58,007 bases of DNA from an uncultured Pelagibacteraceae bacterium (GTDB lineage Bacteria; Pseudomonadota; Alphaproteobacteria; Pelagibacterales; Pelagibacteraceae). The stretch covers positions 1 to 58,007 of the forward strand of contig CACGWH010000006.1 of NCBI GenBank assembly GCA_902576765.1, written 5' to 3'. Below the pieces are notes generated by a model. The model made no database searches. It saw nothing but the letters and a program-made list of their open reading frames with translations, and was not told the DNA's origin. Shown here piece after piece: positions 8,997-16,233 of this stretch (the stretch's first letter is position 1; every line of letters starts with the position of its first letter). A program made the position numbers and the translations under genes.

Positions 8997-10616
8997 ATGT
9001 CCAGAGAGACGATGGAATATGATGTAGTAATAGTTGGTGGAGGTCCATCAGGTTTATCCACAGCAATAAAATTAAAACAACTTGATTCTAACTTGAATGT
9101 TTGTTTGTTAGAAAAAGCATCAGAGATAGGTGCACATATCTTAAGTGGGAATGTTTTTGAAACTAGAGCCTTAGATGAATTATTACCTAACTGGAAAGAC
9201 TTAAATTCACCAATTAAAACTAAAGTTACAAAAGAAAAATTTTTATTTTTAGGAAAAACAAAATCCTTGAGCTGGCCGACATGGTTATTGCCTTCTGTTC
9301 AACAAAATCATAAAAATTATATCATCAGTTTAGCCAATTTATGTAGATGGCTTGCTGAACAAGCAGAGTCTTTAGGTGTAGAAATTTTTCCTGGTTTTCC
9401 TGCTAGTGAAATTTTATACAACGATAATGGATCCGTCAAAGGTGTAGCTACACAAGATATGGGAATTGATAAAGAGGGAAACAAAAAAGATAGTTATGAA
9501 CCTGGAATAGATCTTTTGGGTAAGGTCACCGTATTTGCTGAAGGCTGTAGAGGTCATTTAGGAAAAGAATTAATTAAAAAATTTGAATTAGACAAAGGTA
9601 AAGATCCTCAACAATACGGAATTGGTTTTAAGGAAATTTGGGAAATAGATGAAAAGAGTCATGAAGAGGGTTTAGTTATGCATACAGCCGGTTGGCCATT
9701 AGATAATAACACTTATGGTGGAAGTTTTATGTATCATGCAGAAAATAAACAAGTTTACTTAGGTTATGTTATTGGTCTTGATTATAAGAATCCTCATTTA
9801 TCTCCATTTGATGAGTTTCAACGATTTAAAACTCACCCTACAATTAAAAAAATAATTGAAGGAGGAAAAAGGATTTCTTATGGAGCTAGAGCTTTAATTG
9901 AGGGAGGTTTTCAAAGTTTACCAAAAATGTTTATGCCAGGAGCATTATTAGTTGGTTGTGATGCTGGAACTTTAAATATGCCAAAAATAAAAGGCTCTCA
10001 TACTGCAATGAAAAGTGGAATTATTGCTGGTGAAACTATTTTTGAACATATTAAAGAAAATAAAGATTTATCAATTTATGAGGAAAAATTTAAAAAAAGC
10101 TGGCTATATGATGAGCTATATAGAGCAAGAAACGTTAAACCAAGTTTTAGTTGGGGTTTAATTTTAGGTATCATTTTCACAGGAATAGACCAAATATTAT
10201 TTAGAGGTAAGTTGCCAATCACTCTTAAACACAAACATGCAGATCATGAAACTTTAAAATTAGCTAGTGAAATGCCAAAAATAGATTATCCAAAACCAGA
10301 CAATATAATAACATTTGACAAAACAAGTTCTGTTTATCTTACTGGGACTAATCATGCTGATAACCAACCAGTTCATTTAAGACTTAAAGATCCTAATTTA
10401 CCCATTAATTATACTCTAGAAAAATTTGATGAACCTGCTCAAAGATATTGTCCAGCTGGAGTTTATGAAGTTCAGCAAGAAAACGGTTTAAATAAATTTG
10501 TGATTAATTCGCAAAATTGTATTCATTGTAAAACATGTGATATTAAGGAGCCCTCTCAAAATATCACCTGGATAACTCCAGAAGGTGGTGGTGGGCCAAA
10601 ATACGGAAATATGTAA
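8997..10616 (+). CDS. Electron transfer flavoprotein-ubiquinone oxidoreductase
   Basis: The 539-residue product begins with an FAD-binding GGGPSG motif (residues 14-19), has LEKASEIGAHILSGNVFE as in eukaryotic and bacterial ETF-QO, and ends with the 4Fe-4S cluster domain: CPAGVYEV, then CIHCKTCDIKEPSQNITW and PEGGGGPKY. It is a monotopic inner-membrane enzyme that moves electrons from reduced ETF to ubiquinone. It lies 23 bases after etfA and completes the chain from the dehydrogenase at 4838. The internal ATG at 9012 is an alternative start. Confidence 0.95.
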   Translation: MSRETMEYDVVIVGGGPSGLSTAIKLKQLDSNLNVCLLEKASEIGAHILSGNVFETRALDELLPNWKDLNSPIKTKVTKEKFLFLGKTKSLSWPTWLLPSVQQNHKNYIISLANLCRWLAEQAESLGVEIFPGFPASEILYNDNGSVKGVATQDMGIDKEGNKKDSYEPGIDLLGKVTVFAEGCRGHLGKELIKKFELDKGKDPQQYGIGFKEIWEIDEKSHEEGLVMHTAGWPLDNNTYGGSFMYHAENKQVYLGYVIGLDYKNPHLSPFDEFQRFKTHPTIKKIIEGGKRISYGARALIEGGFQSLPKMFMPGALLVGCDAGTLNMPKIKGSHTAMKSGIIAGETIFEHIKENKDLSIYEEKFKKSWLYDELYRARNVKPSFSWGLILGIIFTGIDQILFRGKLPITLKHKHADHETLKLASEMPKIDYPKPDNIITFDKTSSVYLTGTNHADNQPVHLRLKDPNLPINYTLEKFDEPAQRYCPAGVYEVQQENGLNKFVINSQNCIHCKTCDIKEPSQNITWITPEGGGGPKYGNM

Positions 10617-10994
10617 TTAAGAAATATCTATTGCGTGCTTTTTTAAAGTTTCAATAGGTAAAACTTTTAAAGTATTTTCATGTGTTCTTTTGAGAAAAAT
10701 TGGACATCCTTTGCCTGCTTCTACTGCCCTAGCATACCAACTAGCACAAACACACCATCCGTCACCATCTTTTAATCCTGGAAAACCGAATTCTGGATGT
10801 GGAGTTATTAAATCGTTACCAGCCTCTTTGCACCACTCTAAAAATTCTGTTGTAACTTTTGCACAAACAGTATGAAGACCATGATCATTTTCATCTGTAT
10901 TACAACAACCGTCTCTGTACCAACCTGTCAAAGGTTCTAGTGAACATTCTTCTAGTTTTTCTCCTAAAACATTAAGTTGAGGTCTTTTATTCAT
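10617..10994 (-). CDS. DUF2237 family protein
   Basis: This 125-residue protein matches DUF2237 throughout: NVLGEKLEECS, PLTGWYRDGCCNTDENDHGLHTVCA, GNDLITPHPEFGFPGLKDGDGWCVCASWY and a terminal TLKHAI-like segment. Several invariant cysteines (GCC, VCA, WCVCA) suggest metal binding or redox chemistry, but no function is established. The gene is convergent with the ETF-QO gene with no spacer, and its ATG overlaps the stop of the upstream oxygenase-like gene (TAATG), so it is the last gene of a three-gene operon with hisI. Confidence 0.88.
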   Translation of the reverse strand: MNKRPQLNVLGEKLEECSLEPLTGWYRDGCCNTDENDHGLHTVCAKVTTEFLEWCKEAGNDLITPHPEFGFPGLKDGDGWCVCASWYARAVEAGKGCPIFLKRTHENTLKVLPIETLKKHAIDIS

Positions 10995-11626
10995 TAAAAT
11001 GTATCATAAATTGATTGATCAACAAAAGCATTGAATGAGATAGATCTTCTTTCTTCATCTGTATCTTTGAAGGGGTATACTGTATGCATCATATAATTTG
11101 GAAAAAAATAAAAATCGCCAACTTCGGGTCTAATTTGAAAAGTTGATTTAGATAGAAATTGTTTGGAACCATGAATCAAATTTAAAGTTCCTCCAGCATA
11201 ATGTTTTACTCCATCTTTTTCTTCTTGTACATATTTTCCAAATGTTTTGGGTACTTTTAAAAAACCTGCGCCTGAAACATGTCCTCCGTGCATATGAACT
11301 GGATTATACTCATTTTGAAATTGCCTTACGATCCAGCTGTCTATCATTTTAAATTCTTTAATACTTTGATTGGTAGACATTTGTATCCACTGAAAAACTC
11401 CTTTAGATATTAAATCAAGCCAACCAACTCTTTGAGAAAATTCTTTTTCTAATTTAAATTCCTGTGTAACATCACCAGCTAAGTTCGCACCTGCGCTTAA
11501 TTCTTTTGATTTTTTCTTATCAATTATTAATCCATCAACATAATCATTTAAAGCTTTAACCATTTCGTTAGGTATCTTAATTTTTGCTATAGTGGGTCCA
11601 AACGCTCTAATCAATTGAATTGACAT
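10994..11626 (-). CDS. Putative 2OG-Fe(II) oxygenase (TIGR02466-like)
   Basis: A 210-residue protein of the double-stranded beta-helix type. The probable facial triad region is YNPVHMHGGHVSGAGFLKVP, with the distal histidine in GDFYFFPNYMMHTV followed by ERRSISFNAF (arginine for 2-oxoglutarate). This layout matches the putative 2OG-Fe(II) oxygenases common in marine bacteria and their phages. The substrate is unknown. It lies between hisI (2-base gap) and the DUF2237 gene (1-base overlap), so all three are probably cotranscribed. Confidence 0.78.
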   Translation of the reverse strand: MSIQLIRAFGPTIAKIKIPNEMVKALNDYVDGLIIDKKKSKELSAGANLAGDVTQEFKLEKEFSQRVGWLDLISKGVFQWIQMSTNQSIKEFKMIDSWIVRQFQNEYNPVHMHGGHVSGAGFLKVPKTFGKYVQEEKDGVKHYAGGTLNLIHGSKQFLSKSTFQIRPEVGDFYFFPNYMMHTVYPFKDTDEERRSISFNAFVDQSIYDTF

Positions 11627-11628
11627 AA

Positions 11629-12096
11629 TTAAATTTTAGTTGGATTAGGCTGATCTTTATAAACCTTTTCAGGGTCAAATTTTTTTTCTTTTTCTAAAAA
11701 TTTCATTTCAACTTTACGTCCGTTTTCAATTGGACCTAAAGGTATAGACCTATAGAAACATGACCTGTATCCTACATGGCAACTTGCTCCATCACCTATA
11801 TCAACTGTTAACCAAATTGAGTCTTGATCATCGTCAATTCTTATTTCAGTTACTTTTTGAGTGAAGCCGCTAGTTTTACCTTTATGCCAAATAGTTTTTC
11901 TAGATCTGCTAAAATAATGAGCTTCTTTTGTTTCTATAGTTTTTTTTAAAGCTTCAACATTCATATAACCATGCATTAAAATTTCTTTAGTTTTAGAACA
12001 CATGGTAATGACAGGAATTAATCCATCATTATCAAATTTTGGTGAAAGAAGATTTCCCTCTTCAATTTCAACTACATTTTCTCTTTTTTTGAACAT
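11629..12096 (-). CDS. hisI: Phosphoribosyl-AMP cyclohydrolase
   Basis: The 155-residue protein has the HisI core: GLIPVITMCSKTKEILMHGYMN, YFSRSRKTIWHKGKTSG, VDIGDGASCHVGYRSCFYR, including the conserved metal-site residues (DxD-like region and the SCHVGYRSC cysteines). It opens the ring of phosphoribosyl-AMP in histidine biosynthesis. It is somewhat longer than the usual 120-130 residues because of N- and C-terminal extensions. It is divergent from folE, a pairing of two ring-opening cyclohydrolases often seen in alphaproteobacteria; the 76-base gap is AT-rich and should hold both promoters. Confidence 0.94.
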   Translation of the reverse strand: MFKKRENVVEIEEGNLLSPKFDNDGLIPVITMCSKTKEILMHGYMNVEALKKTIETKEAHYFSRSRKTIWHKGKTSGFTQKVTEIRIDDDQDSIWLTVDIGDGASCHVGYRSCFYRSIPLGPIENGRKVEMKFLEKEKKFDPEKVYKDQPNPTKI

Positions 12097-12172
12097 ATTA
12101 TGTGATTATGTAGCACATATAAGTATATTTTAAATATTTTAAAAATACGGATTTATATGTATAAAACTCACG

Positions 12173-12787
12173 ATGAAATTAGTAAAAGATATAGATAATA
12201 ATTCAGATCTTAAAAAAGTATCAGATAAAGAAGCTGAAGAAGCTTTTAAAACAATCTTAGCTTGGATGGGAGAAGATCCAAATAGAGAAGGATTATTAGA
12301 AACTCCAAAAAGAGTAGTTAAAGCATTTAAAGAGTATTTTAAGGGTTACAAAGAGGATCCAAATCAAATCTTAGACAAAACGTTTGGCGATGTTGAGGGT
12401 TATGATGATATGGTTGTTCAAAAAAATATTTCAGTTCAAAGTCATTGTGAACATCATATGGCACCAATAATTGGCAAAGCACATGTTGCTTATATCCCTA
12501 AAAAAAGAGTAGTCGGATTAAGTAAATTAGCAAGAGTTGTGGAAGTTTTTTCAAAAAGATTACAAACTCAAGAAAGATTAACTATGCAAATTGCGAATAC
12601 ACTAATGGAGTCTTTAGATGCAAAAGGTGTAGCAGTAACAATAGATTCAACTCATCAGTGCATGACAATGAGAGGAATTAAAAAAGAACAAGCAACAACA
12701 GTAACAAATTATTATTTAGGTCAATTTAAAGAGGATCTTAGTTATCAAAACAGATATTTGAGATTTATCAGTATAGTAAAAGAATAA
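12173..12787 (+). CDS. folE: GTP cyclohydrolase I
   Basis: This 204-residue protein has all FolE hallmarks: the zinc ligands in SHCEHHMAP (C92, H95) and C163 in STHQCMTMRG, LSKLARVVEVFSKRLQTQERLT, and the N-terminal EDPNREGLLETPKRV. It converts GTP to dihydroneopterin triphosphate, the first step of folate biosynthesis, which supplies the carrier for the C1 enzymes of this window. The following reductase gene begins 1 base after its stop. Confidence 0.97.
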   Translation: MKLVKDIDNNSDLKKVSDKEAEEAFKTILAWMGEDPNREGLLETPKRVVKAFKEYFKGYKEDPNQILDKTFGDVEGYDDMVVQKNISVQSHCEHHMAPIIGKAHVAYIPKKRVVGLSKLARVVEVFSKRLQTQERLTMQIANTLMESLDAKGVAVTIDSTHQCMTMRGIKKEQATTVTNYYLGQFKEDLSYQNRYLRFISIVKE

Positions 12788-12788
12788 A

Positions 12789-13790
12789 GTGTCTGATCAA
12801 TTTAAAGCATTAGTTTTAAATCAAAAAGGTGAAGAGTTTACAAGAGAAGTTAAATCTCTCGATAAGAATTTTTTAAAACATGGTGATGTTACAGTTAAAG
12901 TCGATTATTCTGATTTAAACTTTAAGGATGGAATGATTTTAAAAAATGGTGGGAGATTAGTAAAAGAATTTCCACACATCCCAGGAATTGATTTTTCAGG
13001 AACTGTTTTAGAAAGTCAAAACTCAAAATTTAAAGAAGGTGATGAGGTTATTTTAACTGGATTTAGAGTAGGTGAAATTTTTTATGGTGGCTATTCACAA
13101 ATAGCAAAAGTCAATGGCGATTTTTTAATCAACAAACCAAAAGATCTAACAAGTAAACAAGCAATGATTTTAGGTACTGCTGGTTTTACATCTTTGATGG
13201 CTGCTTTTGCGATTAAAGCAAGAGAAGAAATATTACTAGGAGAAAAAGTAAATAATGTTTTGGTTACAGGTGCAACGGGCGGAGTTGGGAGTATTGCAGT
13301 AATGATACTTAACAAGATGGGTTATAATGTTACCGCAGTATCAGGAAAAGACTCTAAAACTGATTACCTTAAATCTTTGGGTGCTAAAAGTGTTATAAAT
13401 CGTGCTGAATTTGATAAAGATCCAAAGTTAATTGATAAAGGTTTATGGGATGGGGTAGTTGACACAGTAGGTGGAAAAATTTTAGCTAATGCAATTGTGC
13501 AAACAAATTCAAACGGAATTATAACCGTTTGTGGTAATGCTAGCACAAATGAACTTAACACTAATGTAATCCCTTTTATGTTAAGAGGTGTTAAACTTTG
13601 GGGGATAGACTCCGCTAATTGCAGTATAAAACGAAGAGGATTTATTTGGGGTGAAGCTGCGAAATTGATTGACTTTGATTTATTAGAAAAATCTGTACTA
13701 ACAGTTAGTTTGGAGGAGTTAATTAAAACTTATCCCAAAATACTTAAAGGGGAAATTTCAGGAAGAGTTTTAGTTGATCTAAATAAATAA
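12789..13790 (+). CDS. Quinone oxidoreductase-like MDR reductase (YhdH/AcuI family)
   Basis: The 333-residue product, starting at GTG, belongs to the zinc-free medium-chain dehydrogenase branch YhdH/AcuI: VKVDYSDLNFKDGMIL, PHIPGIDFSGTV, ILGTAGFTSLMAA, VTGATGGVGSIAV (NADPH Rossmann motif) and CGNASTNELNTNVIPFMLRGVKLWGIDS. Family members reduce acryloyl-CoA to propionyl-CoA with NADPH; in DMSP-using marine bacteria AcuI removes toxic acryloyl-CoA. Separation of AcuI from generic YhdH is not possible by eye. It sits between folE (1-base gap) and a LysR gene (1-base overlap). Confidence 0.87.
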   Translation: MSDQFKALVLNQKGEEFTREVKSLDKNFLKHGDVTVKVDYSDLNFKDGMILKNGGRLVKEFPHIPGIDFSGTVLESQNSKFKEGDEVILTGFRVGEIFYGGYSQIAKVNGDFLINKPKDLTSKQAMILGTAGFTSLMAAFAIKAREEILLGEKVNNVLVTGATGGVGSIAVMILNKMGYNVTAVSGKDSKTDYLKSLGAKSVINRAEFDKDPKLIDKGLWDGVVDTVGGKILANAIVQTNSNGIITVCGNASTNELNTNVIPFMLRGVKLWGIDSANCSIKRRGFIWGEAAKLIDFDLLEKSVLTVSLEELIKTYPKILKGEISGRVLVDLNK

Positions 13791-14680
13791 TGGATTGGGA
13801 CAAATTAAAGATTTTTCATGCAGTAGCTGAAGCAGGAAGTTTTACTAACGCTACTATAAATTTAAATTTAAGCCAATCAGCTATCAGTAGACAAATTCAA
13901 TCTTTAGAACAAGATTTAAAAGTTCAATTATTTGAGAGACATGCAAGAGGTCTAACTCTTACTGAAAATGGAGAATATGTATTCAAAACTGCTCACGAGG
14001 TTATTAGTAAATTGAAAGAGGTCGAAACCTCTTTGGGTGACCAAAAAAATAAACCTACAGGTAAACTGACAATCACAACTGTTAGAAGTTTTGGAACACA
14101 TTGGCTGACACCAAGGATTGAAGAATTTATGCGTTTAAATCCAGAAGTTGAAATTGAGCTTATTTTTGAGGACAAAGAATTAGATTTAAGCACAAGACAA
14201 GCTGATATAGGTATTTTTATGAGAAGACCTAAGCAGCTAAATTATATTCAAAAAAAGCTCATAGATTTGAAATATTATATATATGGTTCAAATAAATACT
14301 TGGAAAAACATGGCATGCCTAAAACAATAGGTGATTTGAATAAACATAAATTTATATCATTCGGAAAAGGCGCACCCTCACCAGTCTATAATCCTGATTG
14401 GGCACTAAAATTAGGAATGCATGATGGTAAAAAGAGAAAACCTATTATGAAAGTCAATAGTGTTATGGGTCTTTTATTAGCTGTTGAGTCTGGAGTAGGT
14501 CTTGCTGCACTGCCTGAGTATTTAGTTAGTGATACAAGTAATATCATTAAAGTCTTACCGAAATCTGAAGGTCCAATAACAGAAGCACACTTTGTGTATC
14601 CTCAATCTTTAAAAAATACGGCCAGGGTCCAAGCTTTCAGAAATTTTTTGTTTAGCAAAATTGGTGATTGGAAATCATAG
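13790..14680 (+). CDS. LysR-family transcriptional regulator
   Basis: This 296-residue protein has the N-terminal winged HTH typical of LysR regulators (LKIFHAVAEAGSFTNATINLNLSQSAISRQIQSLEQDLKVQLFERH-type segment, residues 6-50) and a periplasmic-binding-like effector domain (TTVRSFGTHWLTPRIEEFM, GVGLAALPEYLV). The start ATG overlaps the stop of the reductase gene, so it is the last gene of the folE transcription unit. Its target is not evident; a role in controlling the preceding reductase or the downstream iron genes would be guesswork. Confidence 0.92.
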   Translation: MDWDKLKIFHAVAEAGSFTNATINLNLSQSAISRQIQSLEQDLKVQLFERHARGLTLTENGEYVFKTAHEVISKLKEVETSLGDQKNKPTGKLTITTVRSFGTHWLTPRIEEFMRLNPEVEIELIFEDKELDLSTRQADIGIFMRRPKQLNYIQKKLIDLKYYIYGSNKYLEKHGMPKTIGDLNKHKFISFGKGAPSPVYNPDWALKLGMHDGKKRKPIMKVNSVMGLLLAVESGVGLAALPEYLVSDTSNIIKVLPKSEGPITEAHFVYPQSLKNTARVQAFRNFLFSKIGDWKS

Positions 14681-14737
14681 TCTCGTTATTTAGTTAAACC
14701 ACAATAAATCAACTATAGGGTGCGACATTCTTGCGAT

Positions 14738-14774
14738 TGATAATCATTCTCATTGAGAATAATTATCATTCTCA
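14738..14774 (+). promoter_or_regulatory. Tandem Fur-box-like operator before the ferric iron transporter
   Basis: Overlapping 7-1-7 inverted repeats like the Fur consensus TGATAATNATTATCA: TGATAATCATTCTCA (14738-14752, one mismatch), the perfect palindrome ATTCTCA-T-TGAGAAT (14746-14760) and TGAGAATAATTATCA (14754-14768, one mismatch), with a further half site to 14774. They lie 33 bases before the ATG of the Fe(III)-binding protein. Fur repression under iron sufficiency is the natural reading. Confidence 0.8.
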
Positions 14775-14806
14775 AATAATTATGCGGAAGAAAGAATAGG
14801 GAGAAA

Positions 14807-15835
14807 ATGAGAAAAATATCAATTTTGACATTAATTGCATCTTTGTTTGTTTCAACTTTTGTTGTGGCTAATGAAGTAAATGTATTTAATGCAAGACACT
14901 ATAAAGCTGATGGTGAGCTTTATTCAAAGTTTACAAATATGACTGGTATTAAAGTTAATTTGATAAACGGAAAATCAGGTGCTTTAGAGAAAAGAATAAT
15001 TAGTGAAGGTGCAGACTCCTCCGCTGATCTCTATATTACCGCAGACGCAGGAAGATGTGGGGCAATGGATGCTAAAGGTACGCTTCAAGGTGGTCTAACA
15101 TCTCCAGCTATCAAATCAGCAGTTCCAAAAAGCTTTAGAACAAGCAAATGGGTTGGAATAGCAAAAAGAGCAAGAATAATTTATTATTCACCTGAAAGAG
15201 TAACGGGTGCTGAATTATCTGGGATGACTTATGAAGGTCTAGCTGATCCTAAATGGAAAGGTAGATTAGTAATTAGAAAATCTAGCAACATTTATAATAA
15301 ATCTCTTGTAGCATCATTAATTAAGAATAATGGAAAAGCTGCAACAGCTGCGTGGGCTGAAGGAGTTGTTGCTAATATGGCAAGAACGCCAACAGGTAAT
15401 GATAGAGCTCAAATAATGGCAGTAGCAGCTGGTGAAGCTGATATAGCAGTGGCTAACACTTACTACTTAGCACTTATGTTGTCTGGCAAAAAAGGACCTG
15501 AACAACAAGAGGCAGCTAAAAAAGTTAAAGCTTTTTTTCCTAATCAAAACGATAGAGGAACGCATATGAATGTTAGTTGTGCAGCTTTAGTCAAAGGAGC
15601 ACCAAACAAAGCTAACGCTATCAAACTTGTAGAGTTTTTATTAACTCCAGAGTCTCAAGAGCATTTTACAAATAATACTTTTGAGTTTCCAATGATTGAT
15701 GGTGTTTCACCAAGCCCATTAGTAGTAAATAACTTAGGATTGGATTTCAAACAAGATATGAAAACCAAGTTAGCTTCTTATGGAAAAAATCAAGCTGCTG
15801 CTGTTGAAGTAATGACAGCTGCTGGTTGGAAGTAA
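14807..15835 (+). CDS. Fe(III) ABC transporter periplasmic binding protein
   Basis: The 342-residue protein begins with a signal peptide (residues 1-21, ending VVANEV) and continues as a class II ferric-binding protein: VNVFNARHYKADGELYSKF (metal-binding N-lobe Y), ADLYITADAGRCGAMDAKG, then TGNDRAQIMAVAAGEADIAVANTYYLALM, whose paired tyrosines are the usual Fe(III) ligands. It delivers ferric iron to the permease and ATPase encoded downstream (the FbpABC/SfuABC type). The start has GGGAG 6 bases upstream and the promoter region carries Fur-like boxes. The binding protein is separated from the permease by a small ORF and a hairpin, an arrangement that usually lets the binding protein be expressed in excess. 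Confidence 0.94.
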   Translation: MRKISILTLIASLFVSTFVVANEVNVFNARHYKADGELYSKFTNMTGIKVNLINGKSGALEKRIISEGADSSADLYITADAGRCGAMDAKGTLQGGLTSPAIKSAVPKSFRTSKWVGIAKRARIIYYSPERVTGAELSGMTYEGLADPKWKGRLVIRKSSNIYNKSLVASLIKNNGKAATAAWAEGVVANMARTPTGNDRAQIMAVAAGEADIAVANTYYLALMLSGKKGPEQQEAAKKVKAFFPNQNDRGTHMNVSCAALVKGAPNKANAIKLVEFLLTPESQEHFTNNTFEFPMIDGVSPSPLVVNNLGLDFKQDMKTKLASYGKNQAAAVEVMTAAGWK

Positions 15836-15839
15836 GATT

Positions 15840-16010
15840 GTGAAAGTAAAAAAGAAATTTATATCTAATATTGATCTAAATAATTCTTCTAAAGCATGTT
15901 CCCCATGTCTTTTAGAGTGTAAAAAGATCAATAAAAGAATAAATGACAGAAAACTTTCAAAAATTAAAACTAAGGAGGTTCCGCATATCCTAAAAGTATT
16001 TAATTTTTGA
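15840..16010 (+). CDS. Small cysteine-motif protein after the iron-binding protein gene
   Basis: A GTG-initiated 56-residue ORF starts 4 bases after the stop of the iron-binding protein gene, with GGAAG 9 bases upstream. The product is lysine-rich and contains KACSPCLLECKK (C20, C23 and C27, a CxxCxxxC arrangement) but no membrane helix or signal. The position inside an iron operon and the compact cysteine cluster suggest metal binding. I do not recognise a family. Its composition is like real genes of the window, but the short length and GTG start leave doubt. Confidence 0.45.
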   Translation: MKVKKKFISNIDLNNSSKACSPCLLECKKINKRINDRKLSKIKTKEVPHILKVFNF

Positions 16011-16018
16011 TTTTCTGA

Positions 16019-16067
16019 GTGTCTACGCTTATTAGGCAAGATGTCTCCTTCCTCCTAGCGTAGACAC
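16019..16067 (+). other. Intercistronic hairpin with anti-Shine-Dalgarno loop
   Basis: A perfect 11-bp stem GTGTCTACGCT (16019-16029) / AGCGTAGACAC (16057-16067) encloses a 27-base loop that contains CTCCTT (16045-16050) and CCTCCT (16051-16056), both complementary to a ribosome binding site. An AAGGAGG lies upstream at 15972-15978. No run of T follows the stem, so a simple terminator is unlikely; mRNA stabilisation of the upstream binding-protein message or attenuation is more plausible. Confidence 0.6.
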
Positions 16068-16103
16068 AAATACTTTTCATTTTTATAAGGCGGATTATAA
16101 ATT

Positions 16104-16233
16104 ATGAGAATAAATTTTTGGCACATATCTTCTTTTTTTTATTTCTATTTTTGTAATTATTCCTATTTTAACTGTCTTTTCGAGTTTTTTTGAAAATACT
16201 TCAAATTATTACCAAGTTTTAAAAGATACTTTT
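16104..16233 (+). other. Detached N-terminus of the iron permease (frameshift at T8)
   Basis: An ATG at 16104 with AAGGCGG 10 bases upstream opens a frame MRINFWHISSFF that fails after the run of eight T at 16133-16140. Removing one T joins it to the reading frame of the downstream permease and restores a first membrane segment (ISIFVIIPILTVFSSFF) and the loop before the next helix. The joined protein would be about 539 residues, normal for an FbpB-type permease. So the real gene most likely spans 16104-17724 and is interrupted here by one extra base, by sequence error, slippage or mutation. Confidence 0.75.

Noticed and set aside
15770..16039. 89-codon minus-strand ORF with a strong AGGAGG-AAGGAG before a TTG start
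   Set aside because: It is antisense to the iron-binding protein end and to the small plus-strand ORF; its F/L/S-rich sequence is what antisense of lysine-rich coding gives, and the purine run is the complement of the hairpin loop.
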